Made by a program: the position numbers and the translations under genes
Assembly: GCA_017548605.1 (NCBI GenBank)
Contig: JAFYZT010000012.1
Coordinates: 1-53,145, forward strand
Direction of reading: 5' to 3'
DNA from: Prevotella sp.
Lineage (GTDB): Bacteria > Bacteroidota > Bacteroidia > Bacteroidales > Bacteroidaceae
Length of the DNA: 53,145 nt
Shown: positions 18,498-28,124 of the stretch, piece after piece
Position numbering within the stretch: the first letter of the stretch is position 1
How the letters are laid out: every line of letters starts with the position of its first letter
The notes under the pieces: generated by a model
Database searches by the model: none
What the model saw: the letters and a program-made list of their open reading frames with translations, nothing else
Told to the model about the DNA's origin: nothing

Positions 18498-18974
18498 ATG
18501 AAAAGGGTATTACTGATAGCATTGAGCACATTCGTGCTGAGTTTGGGAACGGTATCGACAGTAATGGCCACCGAAGCGCAAGGTACGGTGATGCCTAGTA
18601 AGGACAACCGTTTTACCAAGCAGGACAAAAAAGCCATCAAACTGATTGAAAAATTCTACAAGAAATTTTACACCAAGTGGGCAGAGAACGGCGAGGCTCC
18701 AGCCAATCTAGACCAGATACTCACTGGGAAATGTATCATCAAGTTACGCTCACTTTATGAATACGATGGCGACGGCATTGCCATGTGGACGTTCTGGATG
18801 TTGAACACCGATGCCGGTGAAGATGCTGGTCCGTTTGTGAGTCGCAACATCGTTCCATTGGGCAATAACTGGTATCGAGTGACCAACAGACACGCAAACC
18901 GTTCGGAAGTGCTCCGCGTTCGCGTGATTGAGACTCCCGACGGTTTGAGAATAGACGATGTCGTGAATGATTGA
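18498..18974 (+). CDS. Small secreted protein, function unknown
   Basis: 158 residues with a signal peptide (MKRVLLIALSTFVLSLGTVSTVMA). The mature part begins with a Lys-rich helix (KKAIKLIEKFYKKFYTKW) and continues with predicted strands including NWYRVTN and EVLRVRVIETPDGLRIDDV. The arrangement resembles DUF3828-like secreted proteins of Bacteroidetes, but this is a weak resemblance and no function follows from it. It is a single gene with its own promoter, convergent with the kinase gene downstream. Confidence 0.75.
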   Translation: MKRVLLIALSTFVLSLGTVSTVMATEAQGTVMPSKDNRFTKQDKKAIKLIEKFYKKFYTKWAENGEAPANLDQILTGKCIIKLRSLYEYDGDGIAMWTFWMLNTDAGEDAGPFVSRNIVPLGNNWYRVTNRHANRSEVLRVRVIETPDGLRIDDVVND

Positions 18975-18978
18975 CGTT

Positions 18979-19005
18979 TAAGGCCTTAAATAATTTAAGA
19001 CCTTA
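18979..19005. terminator. Bidirectional hairpin between convergent genes
   Basis: Arms TAAGGCCTTAAAT (18979-18991) and ATTTAAGACCTTA (18993-19005) pair with one mismatch. The right arm includes the stop codon of the kinase gene (18995-18997). AT-rich flanks on both sides suit termination in both directions. Confidence 0.55.
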
Positions 19006-20014
19006 CAAGCTGACATATCTGTTCGTCTGTGGCAAGATTAAAATCGCCAGGCACCTGGTTTTTTAATGTTGCCGCAGCAAGTGCATAATCGACCCACCGT
19101 TGCGGATCATCGGCAAAATGGAGTGCCGCATGAATGCTTCCCGCCGCGAAGGCATCTCCCACACCTACAGGGTCGACAATATCCTTAATGTCGTGTATGA
19201 CCGATGGCATCATCTTTCCATCGGCAATCATGATGGCCGTGAGCACATGGTGTCGCGGTTCAGGTTGACTTCGTATCCCGATAATCATGCGTTTGCATCG
19301 CGGACATAACGCATGCAGTTCCTTACACCACTCTTCATACGCCTTGAGATCCATCTTATAGTCCGCCGAGGTAGCCTCAAAGGGGATACGCTTTCCTGTG
19401 ATGTATTCGAACTCTATGACATCGCCGAACATTACGTCGCAGCGCTGCATCATGCGAACGAGCGTCTCTTTGGGGTCAGCACCATAATTCCACAAAGCAC
19501 TGCGGTAGTTGATATCGAATGATACTGTCAGCCCCATCTCATCCGCCACATCAAGTGCCTCAAAAGTGGCATCCGCCGACGACTGGGATATTGCTGCTGA
19601 GATGCCCGAAGTATGGAACACCTTCGCCCCTTTGAGTATATTGCGCCATGGAATGATGCCTGGAGCAAGTGATGAGAACGGCGTGTTATCACGGTCGTAG
19701 ACAGTTTTCGACTTTTGTCGTGAAGCTCCTTGTTCCAAGAAATATGACCCTATTTTGCCTTCCGAGCGCAGGACGCGCGAAGTGTCGATACCATATTGTG
19801 CCAGGCGGTGCACAGCGGCGTTGCCTACTATGCCCAAAGGCAGTCGTGTGACATATCCCACGCTATCGCCAAGTGTAGCAAGCGATACGGCCACATTAGC
19901 CTCACTTCCGGCGAACTTTACCTCGTCGGGATTTGATGTTTCTATAGACTGACTAGCATCATCGAGGCGCATCATGAACTCGCCGAAACATATTACATCC
20001 AAGTTCTTCATCAT
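18995..20014 (-). CDS. PfkB-family sugar kinase (2-keto-3-deoxygluconate kinase-like)
   Basis: Starts at ATG 20014 (MMKNLDVICFGEFMMRLD) or the adjacent ATG 20011, giving 338-339 residues. Family features: the N-terminal FAGSEANVAVSLATLG sugar-binding segment and the catalytic GVGDAFAAG anion hole with its aspartate base. Closest in feel to KdgK, which phosphorylates 2-keto-3-deoxygluconate for the Entner-Doudoroff branch of uronate breakdown; fructokinase is the alternative. No uronate genes are adjacent. The -7 box TATCTTTG is at 20039-20046. Confidence 0.85.
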   Translation of the reverse strand: MMKNLDVICFGEFMMRLDDASQSIETSNPDEVKFAGSEANVAVSLATLGDSVGYVTRLPLGIVGNAAVHRLAQYGIDTSRVLRSEGKIGSYFLEQGASRQKSKTVYDRDNTPFSSLAPGIIPWRNILKGAKVFHTSGISAAISQSSADATFEALDVADEMGLTVSFDINYRSALWNYGADPKETLVRMMQRCDVMFGDVIEFEYITGKRIPFEATSADYKMDLKAYEEWCKELHALCPRCKRMIIGIRSQPEPRHHVLTAIMIADGKMMPSVIHDIKDIVDPVGVGDAFAAGSIHAALHFADDPQRWVDYALAAATLKNQVPGDFNLATDEQICQLVRS

Positions 20015-20038
20015 ATAAAAAGTTTTATAACTACGATG

Positions 20039-20046
20039 CAAAGATA
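20039..20046 (-). promoter_or_regulatory. Kinase gene -7 box
   Basis: TATCTTTG on the minus strand followed by CATCG, 25 nt upstream of ATG 20014. Upstream sequence (20061-20084) is GATTAAAG-type 8-nt repeats rather than a clear -33 box. Confidence 0.65.
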
Positions 20047-20154
20047 ATGAAAAATAAAATGATTAAAGAATTTAAAGATTAAAAAAATGGGTGATTGAAC
20101 AGAAATAAGAATAAATAGAATGATTAAGTTCTGATAGTGAATTTTTATTAGCAT

Positions 20155-20351
20155 TCGGAAAAGTTCAAACAAGTTTGGCTTTTCGCTCGTTTATCCGTAC
20201 CTTTGACTTCGTCGAAGGTACTCTCACTCGGAAAAGTTCAAACAAGTTTGGCTTTTCGCTCGTTTATCCGTACCTTTGACTTCGTCGAAGATACTCACAC
20301 TCGGAAAAGTTCAAACAAGTTTGGCTTTTCGCTCGTTTATCCGTACCTTTG
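20155..20351 (+). promoter_or_regulatory. Triplicated 73-bp promoter repeat before topB
   Basis: Copies start at 20155, 20228 and 20301, exactly 73 bp apart; the third is cut off at its -7 box by the topB start. Each contains TTTG, 20 nt, TACCTTTG, a perfect consensus promoter, with the -7 boxes at 20198-20205, 20271-20278 and 20344-20351. Upstream of the -33 box each copy has an imperfect inverted repeat (GGAAAAG and CAAAC against GTTTG and TTTTCG). After copies 1 and 2 comes the 11-bp palindrome CTTCGTCGAAG. Copies 1 and 2 differ at two positions. Confidence 0.85.
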
Positions 20352-20356
20352 CAATC

Positions 20357-22369
20357 ATGATTGTTTGCATAGCAGAGAAACCGAGTGTGGCCAGAGATAT
20401 TGCAAGGATTATCGGGGCCACATCGCAGAAGAACGGATATATGGAAGGCAACGGGTATCAGGTGACGTGGACTTTCGGTCACCTGTGTACGCTGAAAGAG
20501 CCCCATGACTATACCGATGCATGGAAGCGTTGGTCTCTCACCTCATTGCCAATGATTCCTCCCCGTTTCGGTATCAAACTAATAGAAGACGAGGGTATCA
20601 AGAAACAGTTTGCTGTCATCGAACAACTGATGCAACATGCCGACAGCATCGTGAACTGCGGTGATGCCGGTCAGGAGGGTGAGCTTATCCAACGCTGGGT
20701 AATGCAGAAGGCGAAGGTGACCTGTCCTGTGAGGCGCTTGTGGATATCATCTATGACCGACGAGGCCATCCGAGAGGGATTCCAGAAGTTAAAGGACCAA
20801 AGCGATTACCAATCATTATATATGGCTGGATTGAGCCGTGCCATCGGCGACTGGCTGCTTGGCATGAACGCCACCCGTCTGTACACCCTCCGTTACGGTC
20901 AAAACCGTCAGGTGCTGAGTATCGGCAGGGTACAGACCCCTACTCTCGCCTTGATTGTGAACCGTCAGAAAGAGATAGACCGTTTTGAACCCGAGCCCTA
21001 TTGGGTATTGGCCACGAAATACCGTGATGTGGTGTTTACCGCCACGAAAGGTCGTTTTACTGTGAAGGAAGAGGGAGAGCGTGCCTTTGCTACCATTGCA
21101 GACAAGCCTTTTACCGTTATCGATGTCCAGAAGAAAAACGGCAACGAGGCTCCTCCCCGTTTATACGACTTGACCAGCCTACAGGTGGACTGCAACAAAA
21201 AGTTCGGCATGAGTGCCGAAACTACACTGAACACCATACAGTCATTGTACGAACGTAAATTGACCACCTACCCTCGTGTAGATACCCAATACCTGCCTGA
21301 TGATATGTACCCGAAGTGTCCAGGAATTCTACGCGGCTTACATGGATACGAAGCACTGACCGCCCCCCTGGCTGGAAAGACATTGCCTAAGAGCAAGAAA
21401 GTGTTCGACAACTCGAAGGTCACAGACCACCATGCCATCATCCCCACCGGGGTGGCCGCCACGAATCTTTCCGACCTAGAGCGTCACGTCTACGACCTTG
21501 TGACTTGCCGGTTCATCAGCGTTTTCTATCCCGTGTGTCAGTTTGCTACAACAACTGTATTAGGACGTGTGGAGACCACCGACTTCAAAGTCAGCGGCAA
21601 GCAGATATTGGTTCCAGGCTGGCGTGTGGTATATGCCAAAGATACGACGGAGAACGATGATGACGAGTCGAAGAAGAAAGACGAGGAGCGTACTCTTCCT
21701 GCCTTCGTCGTCGGTGAGAGTGGTCCCCATGAGCCCACGCTAACGGAAAAATATACTACCCCGCCGAAATACTACACCGAGGCCACATTGCTGCAAGCCA
21801 TGGAGACCGCCGGCAAGTTCGTCGATGACGAGGAGCTCCGTGCTGCCATGAAAGAGAACGGCATCGGTCGCCCATCATCACGAGCGAGCATCATTGAAAC
21901 ACTTTTCAAGCGCCATTATATCCGACGGGAACGGAAAAACATCGTGGCCACAGTAACCGGCATCGAGCTGATTGACCTCATCCGAGAGGAATTATTGAAG
22001 AGCTGCGAATTAACGGGTATCTGGGAAAAGAAACTGCGCGAGATTGAGCAGAAGAAATATGATGCCGGACAGTTCATCAACGAGTTGAAGCAACAGGTGA
22101 CAGCCATCGTGCAACAGGTGATGACCGACCCTACTAACAGGAGGATTACTTTAATGAGTGATGAATCACGGGAGATGAGTGATGGGCGAAAAACGACTAA
22201 AAGGGTTAAGAGCAAGGAGCATGGAGCAAGAGAGGAAAAGATTTCAGATGCACTCATAGGGAAGAAATGCCCTTTGTGCGGACAGGGAACTATTATCAAG
22301 GGAAAAACAGCCTACGGCTGCAGCCGGTGGAAAGAGGGCTGTACGTACAGGGAATATTTTAAAGGATGA
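20357..22369 (+). CDS. topB: DNA topoisomerase III (type IA)
   Basis: Relaxes and decatenates DNA through a transient single-strand break. I chose ATG 20357 (MIVCIAEKPSVARDIARI, the usual Toprim start), giving 670 residues; an upstream in-frame start at 20276 lies inside the promoter repeat. The metal-binding Toprim residues are in NCGDAGQEGELIQ, and the active-site tyrosine is Y305 in KLTTYPRVDTQYL. The C-terminus has one zinc-ribbon-like unit (CPLCGQG then CSRWKEGC). The last -7 box ends 5 nt before the ATG, so the proximal transcript is probably leaderless. It overlaps the next gene by 4 nt (ATGA). Confidence 0.95.
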   Translation: MIVCIAEKPSVARDIARIIGATSQKNGYMEGNGYQVTWTFGHLCTLKEPHDYTDAWKRWSLTSLPMIPPRFGIKLIEDEGIKKQFAVIEQLMQHADSIVNCGDAGQEGELIQRWVMQKAKVTCPVRRLWISSMTDEAIREGFQKLKDQSDYQSLYMAGLSRAIGDWLLGMNATRLYTLRYGQNRQVLSIGRVQTPTLALIVNRQKEIDRFEPEPYWVLATKYRDVVFTATKGRFTVKEEGERAFATIADKPFTVIDVQKKNGNEAPPRLYDLTSLQVDCNKKFGMSAETTLNTIQSLYERKLTTYPRVDTQYLPDDMYPKCPGILRGLHGYEALTAPLAGKTLPKSKKVFDNSKVTDHHAIIPTGVAATNLSDLERHVYDLVTCRFISVFYPVCQFATTTVLGRVETTDFKVSGKQILVPGWRVVYAKDTTENDDDESKKKDEERTLPAFVVGESGPHEPTLTEKYTTPPKYYTEATLLQAMETAGKFVDDEELRAAMKENGIGRPSSRASIIETLFKRHYIRRERKNIVATVTGIELIDLIREELLKSCELTGIWEKKLREIEQKKYDAGQFINELKQQVTAIVQQVMTDPTNRRITLMSDESREMSDGRKTTKRVKSKEHGAREEKISDALIGKKCPLCGQGTIIKGKTAYGCSRWKEGCTYREYFKG

Positions 22370-23640
22370 ATACCCCACCACCATATAATCAACATGAGGA
22401 GAATCCGATAAATCCATCGGTTCCACCTCCATACGTTCCTTCTGAACAAGGGACAAATGAGCAGATTTACCAACAGGCCTATCTGGATGGTTACAAACAG
22501 GCGTACCAAGATGCCATGACGCAGATGGAAGCGACAAATAACCCTGCGCCAGCTCAAGGAACTGCGAATGTTCCTGAAAACGGTACGCCAAAACGATATT
22601 ACCGACGCAGGGGGATGGGTAAAGGATTAGGTTGCGCTTTCACCATTGTCGGTTTTATGCTGTTAGGTAGCATTGGTCTGCTGTTCAACCTTGGTGACAA
22701 TAAATCGGCTGGTACTGCTCAGCCCGTTCATTTTGCCACACCCACAGACAGTTCAGTCATCGCTGAGCATAGAAGCGTGGAAAGCGGCAGTAAAGTATGG
22801 ACCATCGACGACGTGCCCATGGCACATTTGGAACATAAGAACGAATATGTGAGCGACCCTGATGGTTATCTGACCGCCTCGCAGAAAGCCTACGCCGACA
22901 GTTTCCTATACCTGTTAGAACATGTTCAACGTACAGAGTCAGCCTTTATTCTGGTTGGTCATGTACCTGACAAAGACACTTATCGTTTTGCCATCGACCT
23001 TGGCCGGAAATACGGCATCAGCAGTGCAGACGAGCACCGCGGCGTTACCGTTGTCATTGCCGTGGAAGACAGGAAATACACCATAGCCACATCGCAGGGA
23101 GTTCAGGGAGTGTTGACCGACATGCAGTGTAACCGCATCGCCCAGCAACACATTATTCCTCACATGAAAGCCGGCAGGACCGCCGCTGCCGTCATACGCA
23201 CCAGTCAAGCCTTATACTACACTATGGCCGACGGTTATCCTCATCTGGACGGCGACAGTCTAAGTCGTGAAGATTTCGAGCGTTTGGAGCGCAGCGGTCA
23301 GGTGTATGCCAGTCGGTTATCTCAAGGCAACGGTGGTGGCAGCAGTGAATTGACCCCTGCTCAAGAGCGCACGACAGGAGCCATCGGTACTGCTATCAGC
23401 CTTGGGTTACTTTTCCTATTGTGGAAAATACGCCAGCGTCGTTCCAAGATGGTGGAATATTATGACACCGGGACGACAGGTAGTTACAGATACAGTCATA
23501 ATTACAGTTCCTACAGTAATGATGACGATGATGACGACTATGGCTATAGCAGTAGCAGCAGTAGTAGCAGTCATTATGATGGTGGTTCATATGGAGGCGA
23601 TAGCAGCTACGATGGTGGCGGTTCGAGCGGAGGATGGTAA
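22366..23640 (+). CDS. TPM-domain membrane protein
   Basis: 424 residues. A Pro/Gln-rich N-terminus of about 80 residues precedes a membrane span at about 84-104, then a TPM domain at roughly 150-290 (VSDPDGYLTASQKAYADSF opening; VTVVIAVEDRKYTIATSQGV). A second span at about 331-350 is followed by a Tyr/Ser/Asp/Gly-rich tail ending GGGSSGGW, the usual C-terminus of this family. TPM proteins in bacteria have been linked to phosphatase-like activity and membrane-complex assembly, but the role here is unknown. Translationally coupled to topB by an ATGA overlap. Confidence 0.85.
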   Translation: MNTPPPYNQHEENPINPSVPPPYVPSEQGTNEQIYQQAYLDGYKQAYQDAMTQMEATNNPAPAQGTANVPENGTPKRYYRRRGMGKGLGCAFTIVGFMLLGSIGLLFNLGDNKSAGTAQPVHFATPTDSSVIAEHRSVESGSKVWTIDDVPMAHLEHKNEYVSDPDGYLTASQKAYADSFLYLLEHVQRTESAFILVGHVPDKDTYRFAIDLGRKYGISSADEHRGVTVVIAVEDRKYTIATSQGVQGVLTDMQCNRIAQQHIIPHMKAGRTAAAVIRTSQALYYTMADGYPHLDGDSLSREDFERLERSGQVYASRLSQGNGGGSSELTPAQERTTGAIGTAISLGLLFLLWKIRQRRSKMVEYYDTGTTGSYRYSHNYSSYSNDDDDDDYGYSSSSSSSSHYDGGSYGGDSSYDGGGSSGGW

Positions 23641-23703
23641 ACCGAGGCAATAAAAGGGAGGGTTGTGCGTTATTTATAATAGCTAAAGTAGGAATAGTAG
23701 CTA

Positions 23704-25833
23704 TTGAGAAAAATTGTGAATTATTATAAGAATATAATAAGTTGTTTGTTTTCGGTGCTGACGGAGAAGTGGGCATCAGTGCTGACGGTCATAGTGGTAT
23801 CGGTATTTGTATCGACGATGTTTTCATGCAGTGCTGACAGGAATATGAAACGTGGCGAGAAATATCTTGCCCTGGGCGAGTATTTCGATGCCGGCAACGA
23901 ATTCAAACAAGCCTATTCGAAGACCTCTCCGAAGGACCGCTCTCGTCGTGGTCAGATAGCTTCCAAGATGGCATTTTGTTATGAGCGAATCAATGCCACC
24001 CAGAAAGCTATCGCCGCCTACCGCAATGTCATCCGTTACAAACAGGATGACGGAGAGACTCACTTGTCTTTGGCTCGTCAGTTATTGAAGAACGGCAATT
24101 ATAAAGAAGCCGCCCAAGAGTATCGCATTGCCCTTGACTCGTTGACAGACAACCGTCTGGCCCGTGAAGGCTTGACCGCTGCCACACAGGCTCCTGAATG
24201 GAAGAAAGCTGGTTCGCGATATACGATAAAGAAGATGGACGTGTTCAATAGTCGTCGTGCCGAATATTCGCCGATGCTATTTGGCGACCAATTTGATCAG
24301 TTATATTTCACCTCTACGCGCAATGAGGCCCAGGGCGATGAGTTGAGTGGCATTACTGGCACCAAGCCTGGCGACATTTTCATGTCGCAAAAAGACGACA
24401 AAGGAAAATGGAGCCGTCCCGAGCCCGTCAGTGGCGGTCTGAACAGCGCATTTGACGAAGGAGCCTGTTGCTTCAGCGTTGACGGCAGGGAGATGTTTCT
24501 CACACAATGTGTGATGGATGCCAGTTATCCCCGTTATGCCAAGATTATGCAGTCGAACCGCAGTGATGCCGCCTGGGGTAAGCCTACCGCAGTGGAACTC
24601 TCGAAAGACACCCTGTCGAGCTTTGCCCACCCAGCCATCTCCCCCGACGGTCGTTGGTTATATTTCGTGAGCGACATGCCCGGTGGGCAAGGCGGTTTGG
24701 ATATCTGGCGTGTCCGTTTGACAAGTGCCGGTTATGGCGGCGTCGAGAATGTGGGTACTCCCATCAACACCCCCGGGGATGAAATGTTTCCCACTTTCCG
24801 TCCGAACGGTGACCTATATTTTTCCTCGAACGGTCATCCCGGCATGGGTGGTCTCGATATTTTCATTGCCTCCGTTGGTAACGACCGTCGCTGGCATCTG
24901 GAACATCCCGGTTATCCGTTGAACTCTCAGGGTGATGATTTCGGCATGACATTCGAAGGTCCTCACAACCGTGGTTTTTTCTGTTCCAATCGTGGTGACG
25001 GTCGCGGATGGGATCATATCTACAGTTTCGAGAAACCCGAGATCATCCAGACCGTGAAAGGTTGGGTATATGAGGTTGACGGTTATGAATTGCCTGCCGC
25101 ACAAGTATATATGGTAGGTGACAACGGTACCAACCTCAAGTTGTCGGTGAAAGGAGACGGGTCGTTTGAACAAGTATTGACCCCAGGAGTGAACTACATC
25201 CTCATGGCCACCTGCCCAGGTTTTCTGAACCATAAGGAAGAACTGCACGTGGTGGAAACACAGGAGTCGGAAGAGCACACCTTGCAATTCCCCTTGGCCA
25301 GCATCTCCGTGCCTGTGATGATTGACAATATATTCTACGATTTTGACAAAGCCACCTTGCGTCCAGAATCCACCACCGCCTTGGATGACCTGGTGAAGTT
25401 ACTCGAACAAAATCCCAATGTGACTATTGAGTTGAGTGCTCACTGTGACTACAAAGGTTCGGAAGCCTATAACGAGCGACTATCGCAGCGCAGGGCCGAG
25501 TCGGTGGTGAACTATCTCATCGAGCACGGTATCAGCAGCGACCGTCTCACCCCTGTGGGTTACGGCAAAGGCAAGCCCAAGACCATCCGTAAGAAATTGG
25601 CTGAGACATTTACTTGGCTGAAGGAAGGCGATGTGCTGACTGAGGAGTTTATCAAACAGTTGAATGACGAACAGCAAGAGATATGCAACCAGCTAAATCG
25701 AAGGACAGAATTTATCGTGCTGCGCACGACCTATGGGATGTTTGACCAAGACGGTAACCTGAAGAACCCGCCTCCTGTACGGAAACAGGAAAAGGAAGGG
25801 TTGGAACCCGACGGTTTTGACTTCGAATTTTGA
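23704..25833 (+). CDS. porE: PorE-like OmpA-family lipoprotein (TPR, propeller, OmpA)
   Basis: About 709 residues from TTG 23704; GTG 23716, 23755 or 23779 are also possible starts. A hydrophobic segment ending FVSTMFSC suggests a lipoprotein (Cys at 42 counting from the TTG). Then come TPR-like helices (about 50-160), PD40/beta-propeller repeats (about 205-420; ISPDGRWLYFVSD, FSVDGREMFLTQ), a carboxypeptidase-regulatory-like fold (about 455-530) and an OmpA peptidoglycan-binding domain (YDFDKATLRPES, LSQRRAESVVNYL). This domain order is that of PorE of the type IX secretion system in Porphyromonas, thought to anchor the machine to peptidoglycan. No other por genes are in the window. Confidence 0.82.
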   Translation: MRKIVNYYKNIISCLFSVLTEKWASVLTVIVVSVFVSTMFSCSADRNMKRGEKYLALGEYFDAGNEFKQAYSKTSPKDRSRRGQIASKMAFCYERINATQKAIAAYRNVIRYKQDDGETHLSLARQLLKNGNYKEAAQEYRIALDSLTDNRLAREGLTAATQAPEWKKAGSRYTIKKMDVFNSRRAEYSPMLFGDQFDQLYFTSTRNEAQGDELSGITGTKPGDIFMSQKDDKGKWSRPEPVSGGLNSAFDEGACCFSVDGREMFLTQCVMDASYPRYAKIMQSNRSDAAWGKPTAVELSKDTLSSFAHPAISPDGRWLYFVSDMPGGQGGLDIWRVRLTSAGYGGVENVGTPINTPGDEMFPTFRPNGDLYFSSNGHPGMGGLDIFIASVGNDRRWHLEHPGYPLNSQGDDFGMTFEGPHNRGFFCSNRGDGRGWDHIYSFEKPEIIQTVKGWVYEVDGYELPAAQVYMVGDNGTNLKLSVKGDGSFEQVLTPGVNYILMATCPGFLNHKEELHVVETQESEEHTLQFPLASISVPVMIDNIFYDFDKATLRPESTTALDDLVKLLEQNPNVTIELSAHCDYKGSEAYNERLSQRRAESVVNYLIEHGISSDRLTPVGYGKGKPKTIRKKLAETFTWLKEGDVLTEEFIKQLNDEQQEICNQLNRRTEFIVLRTTYGMFDQDGNLKNPPPVRKQEKEGLEPDGFDFEF

Positions 25834-25846
25834 GAAGTTATAAACG

Positions 25847-27247
25847 ATGATGCTGCCTGATACTTTTTGCAAGAGGACACGAGCATTGCTAGGCGACGAG
25901 CGATGGTCGGTGATGGAGAACGCCCTTAGTAAAGAGCCAACGGTTAGTGTACGTTGTAACCCATGGAAAAGTGCAGGATGGCAACCTGAGCGATGGCAGA
26001 CAGATGGTGCGGTGCCCTGGTGTGCTGAAGGCTTTTATCTGAAAACACGGCCTTCGTTCACCTTCGACCCATTTCTACATGCCGGAGTCTATTATGTTCA
26101 GGAGGCCTCATCGATGTTCGTGAGTCATGCGGTGCGGGAGTTGGTGAAAATGTGGGACGAGGAACGAGGGATGTTGGTATTAGACATGTGTGCTGCCCCA
26201 GGCGGAAAAAGCACTGCCATGTTGGGTGCACTGCCCAAAGACAGTATGTTGTTCAGCAACGAGCCTCTCCGCTTACGAGCTAACATTTTAGCCGAGAACC
26301 TATCGAAATACGGTCATCCTAACGTTGTGGTAACCAACAACTACCCTAATGACTATGAGCGTTCCGGTCTGCTTTTTGACTTGATACTGTGTGATGTTCC
26401 CTGTTCTGGCGAAGGGATGTTCCGCAAGGATGCCGGTGCTATAGAAGAATGGTCAGAAGAACATGTGAGACAATGCAGCCAATTGCAGCGAGAAATTGTG
26501 AATAGTGCTTGGAAGGTACTTCGTCCCGGTGGTTTTCTCATCTATTCCACCTGTACTTTTAATCGTGAGGAAAACGAAGACAATGTGCGATGGATGGTGG
26601 ATGAACTGGAAGCTACCCCATGGCTAATAGATTACGATAGGAATTGGGGTATCCAAGGTTCAATGACAGAAGAATATGCCGGACCATGTTACCGTTTCCT
26701 TCCAGGATTCACACGAGGAGAAGGGTTATTTATGTCTGTGGTGAGAAAGCTCCCTCTAGAAAACACAGAAAGAGGACAGAAGAAGAACATCCCCCTGCCC
26801 CCCTCCAAAAGAAAAGGGAGTAATTTGCAAAAGGGGAAAAAAGCAATTGAATGGATTGAGGGAAATGAGGGTTATGAGGTGCTGAATAAGGGTGACATGG
26901 TATATGGTGTATCACGCCGCTGGTTATCAGAAGTAGAGAGAGGGATGATGCATTTGCGTGTGTTACAGGCCGGAGTGACGTTGGGTACGCAGAAGGGAAA
27001 AGATTTGTTGCCTGATGTGCGACTAGCATTGTCCACGGTGCTGCGTCACGATGCTTTCCCCCAGATGGCTCTTGATTATGAGCAAGCCATGGCCTACCTG
27101 CATCGTGAGGCATTGGTGTTCCATGATACGCCACGAGGTGTCGTGCTGGTGAGTTACCAAGGGTTTCCGTTAGGATTTGTGAAGAACGTGGGTAACAGAG
27201 CTAACAATCTGTACCCAGCCGAGTGGAGGGTGAGAAAAAGAGAGTGA
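25847..27247 (+). CDS. RsmF-like RNA (cytosine-5-)-methyltransferase
   Basis: 466 residues of the NOL1/NOP2/Sun family, which methylates cytosine C5 in rRNA with S-adenosylmethionine. The cofactor loop is LDMCAAPGGKST (about 111-122). The two catalytic cysteines are C186 in DVPCSGEGMF and C236 in STCTF. A C-terminal RNA-binding region follows. Residues about 315-331 (NIPLPPSKRKGSNLQKG) do not look like the family and correspond to a C-rich/G-rich repeat in the DNA (26789-26840), apparently inserted in frame. It starts 13 bp after the PorE-like gene. ATG 25850 is an equally possible start. Confidence 0.9.
   Translation: MMLPDTFCKRTRALLGDERWSVMENALSKEPTVSVRCNPWKSAGWQPERWQTDGAVPWCAEGFYLKTRPSFTFDPFLHAGVYYVQEASSMFVSHAVRELVKMWDEERGMLVLDMCAAPGGKSTAMLGALPKDSMLFSNEPLRLRANILAENLSKYGHPNVVVTNNYPNDYERSGLLFDLILCDVPCSGEGMFRKDAGAIEEWSEEHVRQCSQLQREIVNSAWKVLRPGGFLIYSTCTFNREENEDNVRWMVDELEATPWLIDYDRNWGIQGSMTEEYAGPCYRFLPGFTRGEGLFMSVVRKLPLENTERGQKKNIPLPPSKRKGSNLQKGKKAIEWIEGNEGYEVLNKGDMVYGVSRRWLSEVERGMMHLRVLQAGVTLGTQKGKDLLPDVRLALSTVLRHDAFPQMALDYEQAMAYLHREALVFHDTPRGVVLVSYQGFPLGFVKNVGNRANNLYPAEWRVRKRE
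26789..26840. repeat. C-rich/G-rich repeat inside the RsmF-like gene, copy C
   Basis: A run of CCCCCTGCCCCCCTCC is followed by AAAAGAAAAGGGAG and AAAAGGGG, echoing the intergenic hairpin family but within a coding region. The frame stays open through it. Confidence 0.55.
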
Positions 27248-27307
27248 CGGATGAGGAAAGAGGAGGAAAAGATAGAAGAAGATATTTGAAATAATATATT
27301 TAATTAT

Positions 27308-28102
27308 ATGAGACAATATTTAGATTTGTTGGAGCGTATTACGCGTGAAGGCGTTAAGAAGACTGACCGTACGGGTACTGGTACGATTAGCGTGTTCGGT
27401 CATCAGATGCGCTTTAACCTGAGCGACGGTTTTCCGTTGCTGACCACAAAGAAACTGCATTTGAAGTCGATTATCTACGAATTGTTGTGGTTTCTTCACG
27501 GTGATACCAATGTGCGTTACTTGCAAGAGCATGGAGTACGTATCTGGAACGAATGGGCCGATGAAAATGGCGAGTTGGGACCCGTTTATGGTCATCAGTG
27601 GCGTTCTTGGCCCGACTACCATGGTGGCACCATTGATCAGATAGCGAAAGTAGTGAACACCATCCGCACGAATCCCGACTCCCGTCGCATCATTGTGAGT
27701 GCTTGGAATGTGGCTGAGGTTGATGACATGGCCCTCCCCCCCTGCCACACCCTTTTCCAATTCTACGTTGCCGATGGTCGTTTGAGTTTACAGCTCTACC
27801 AACGCAGTGCCGACACCTTCCTTGGCGTACCCTTTAACATTGCCTCATATGCCCTGCTGCTGCAGATGATGGCTCAGGTAACCGGTTTGGAAGCCGGTGA
27901 CTTTGTACATACTTTCGGTGATGTACATATCTATCTTAACCATCTTGAGCAGGTGAAGCTGCAATTGACGCGCGAACCGCGATCATTGCCCCGCATGATT
28001 CTCAACCCTGACGTGAAGGAATTAACCGATTTCCAATATGAGGATTTCCATCTGGAAGGTTATGACCCGTGGCCCCATATCCCCGGTGTGGTGAGCGTTT
28101 GA
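27308..28102 (+). CDS. thyA: Thymidylate synthase
   Basis: 264 residues, the same length as E. coli ThyA. It methylates dUMP to dTMP with methylenetetrahydrofolate, producing dihydrofolate. The nucleophile is C146 in [12 protein letters not shown]; the N-terminal phosphate-binding DRTGTGT and the [18 protein letters not shown] segment are also present. It is 60 bp after the methyltransferase gene and 22 bp before folA, whose enzyme recycles the dihydrofolate produced. Confidence 0.98.
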   Translation: MRQYLDLLERITREGVKKTDRTGTGTISVFGHQMRFNLSDGFPLLTTKKLHLKSIIYELLWFLHGDTNVRYLQEHGVRIWNEWADENGELGPVYGHQWRSWPDYHGGTIDQIAKVVNTIRTNPDSRRIIVSAWNVAEVDDMALPPCHTLFQFYVADGRLSLQLYQRSADTFLGVPFNIASYALLLQMMAQVTGLEAGDFVHTFGDVHIYLNHLEQVKLQLTREPRSLPRMILNPDVKELTDFQYEDFHLEGYDPWPHIPGVVSV

Positions 28103-28124
28103 TGAAGAATTAAGAATAAATAAT

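Noticed and set aside
20203-20508. ORF starting in the promoter repeats before topB
   Set aside because: It reads the 73-bp repeat and then topB in the wrong frame; the Toprim domain begins at ATG 20357 in another frame.
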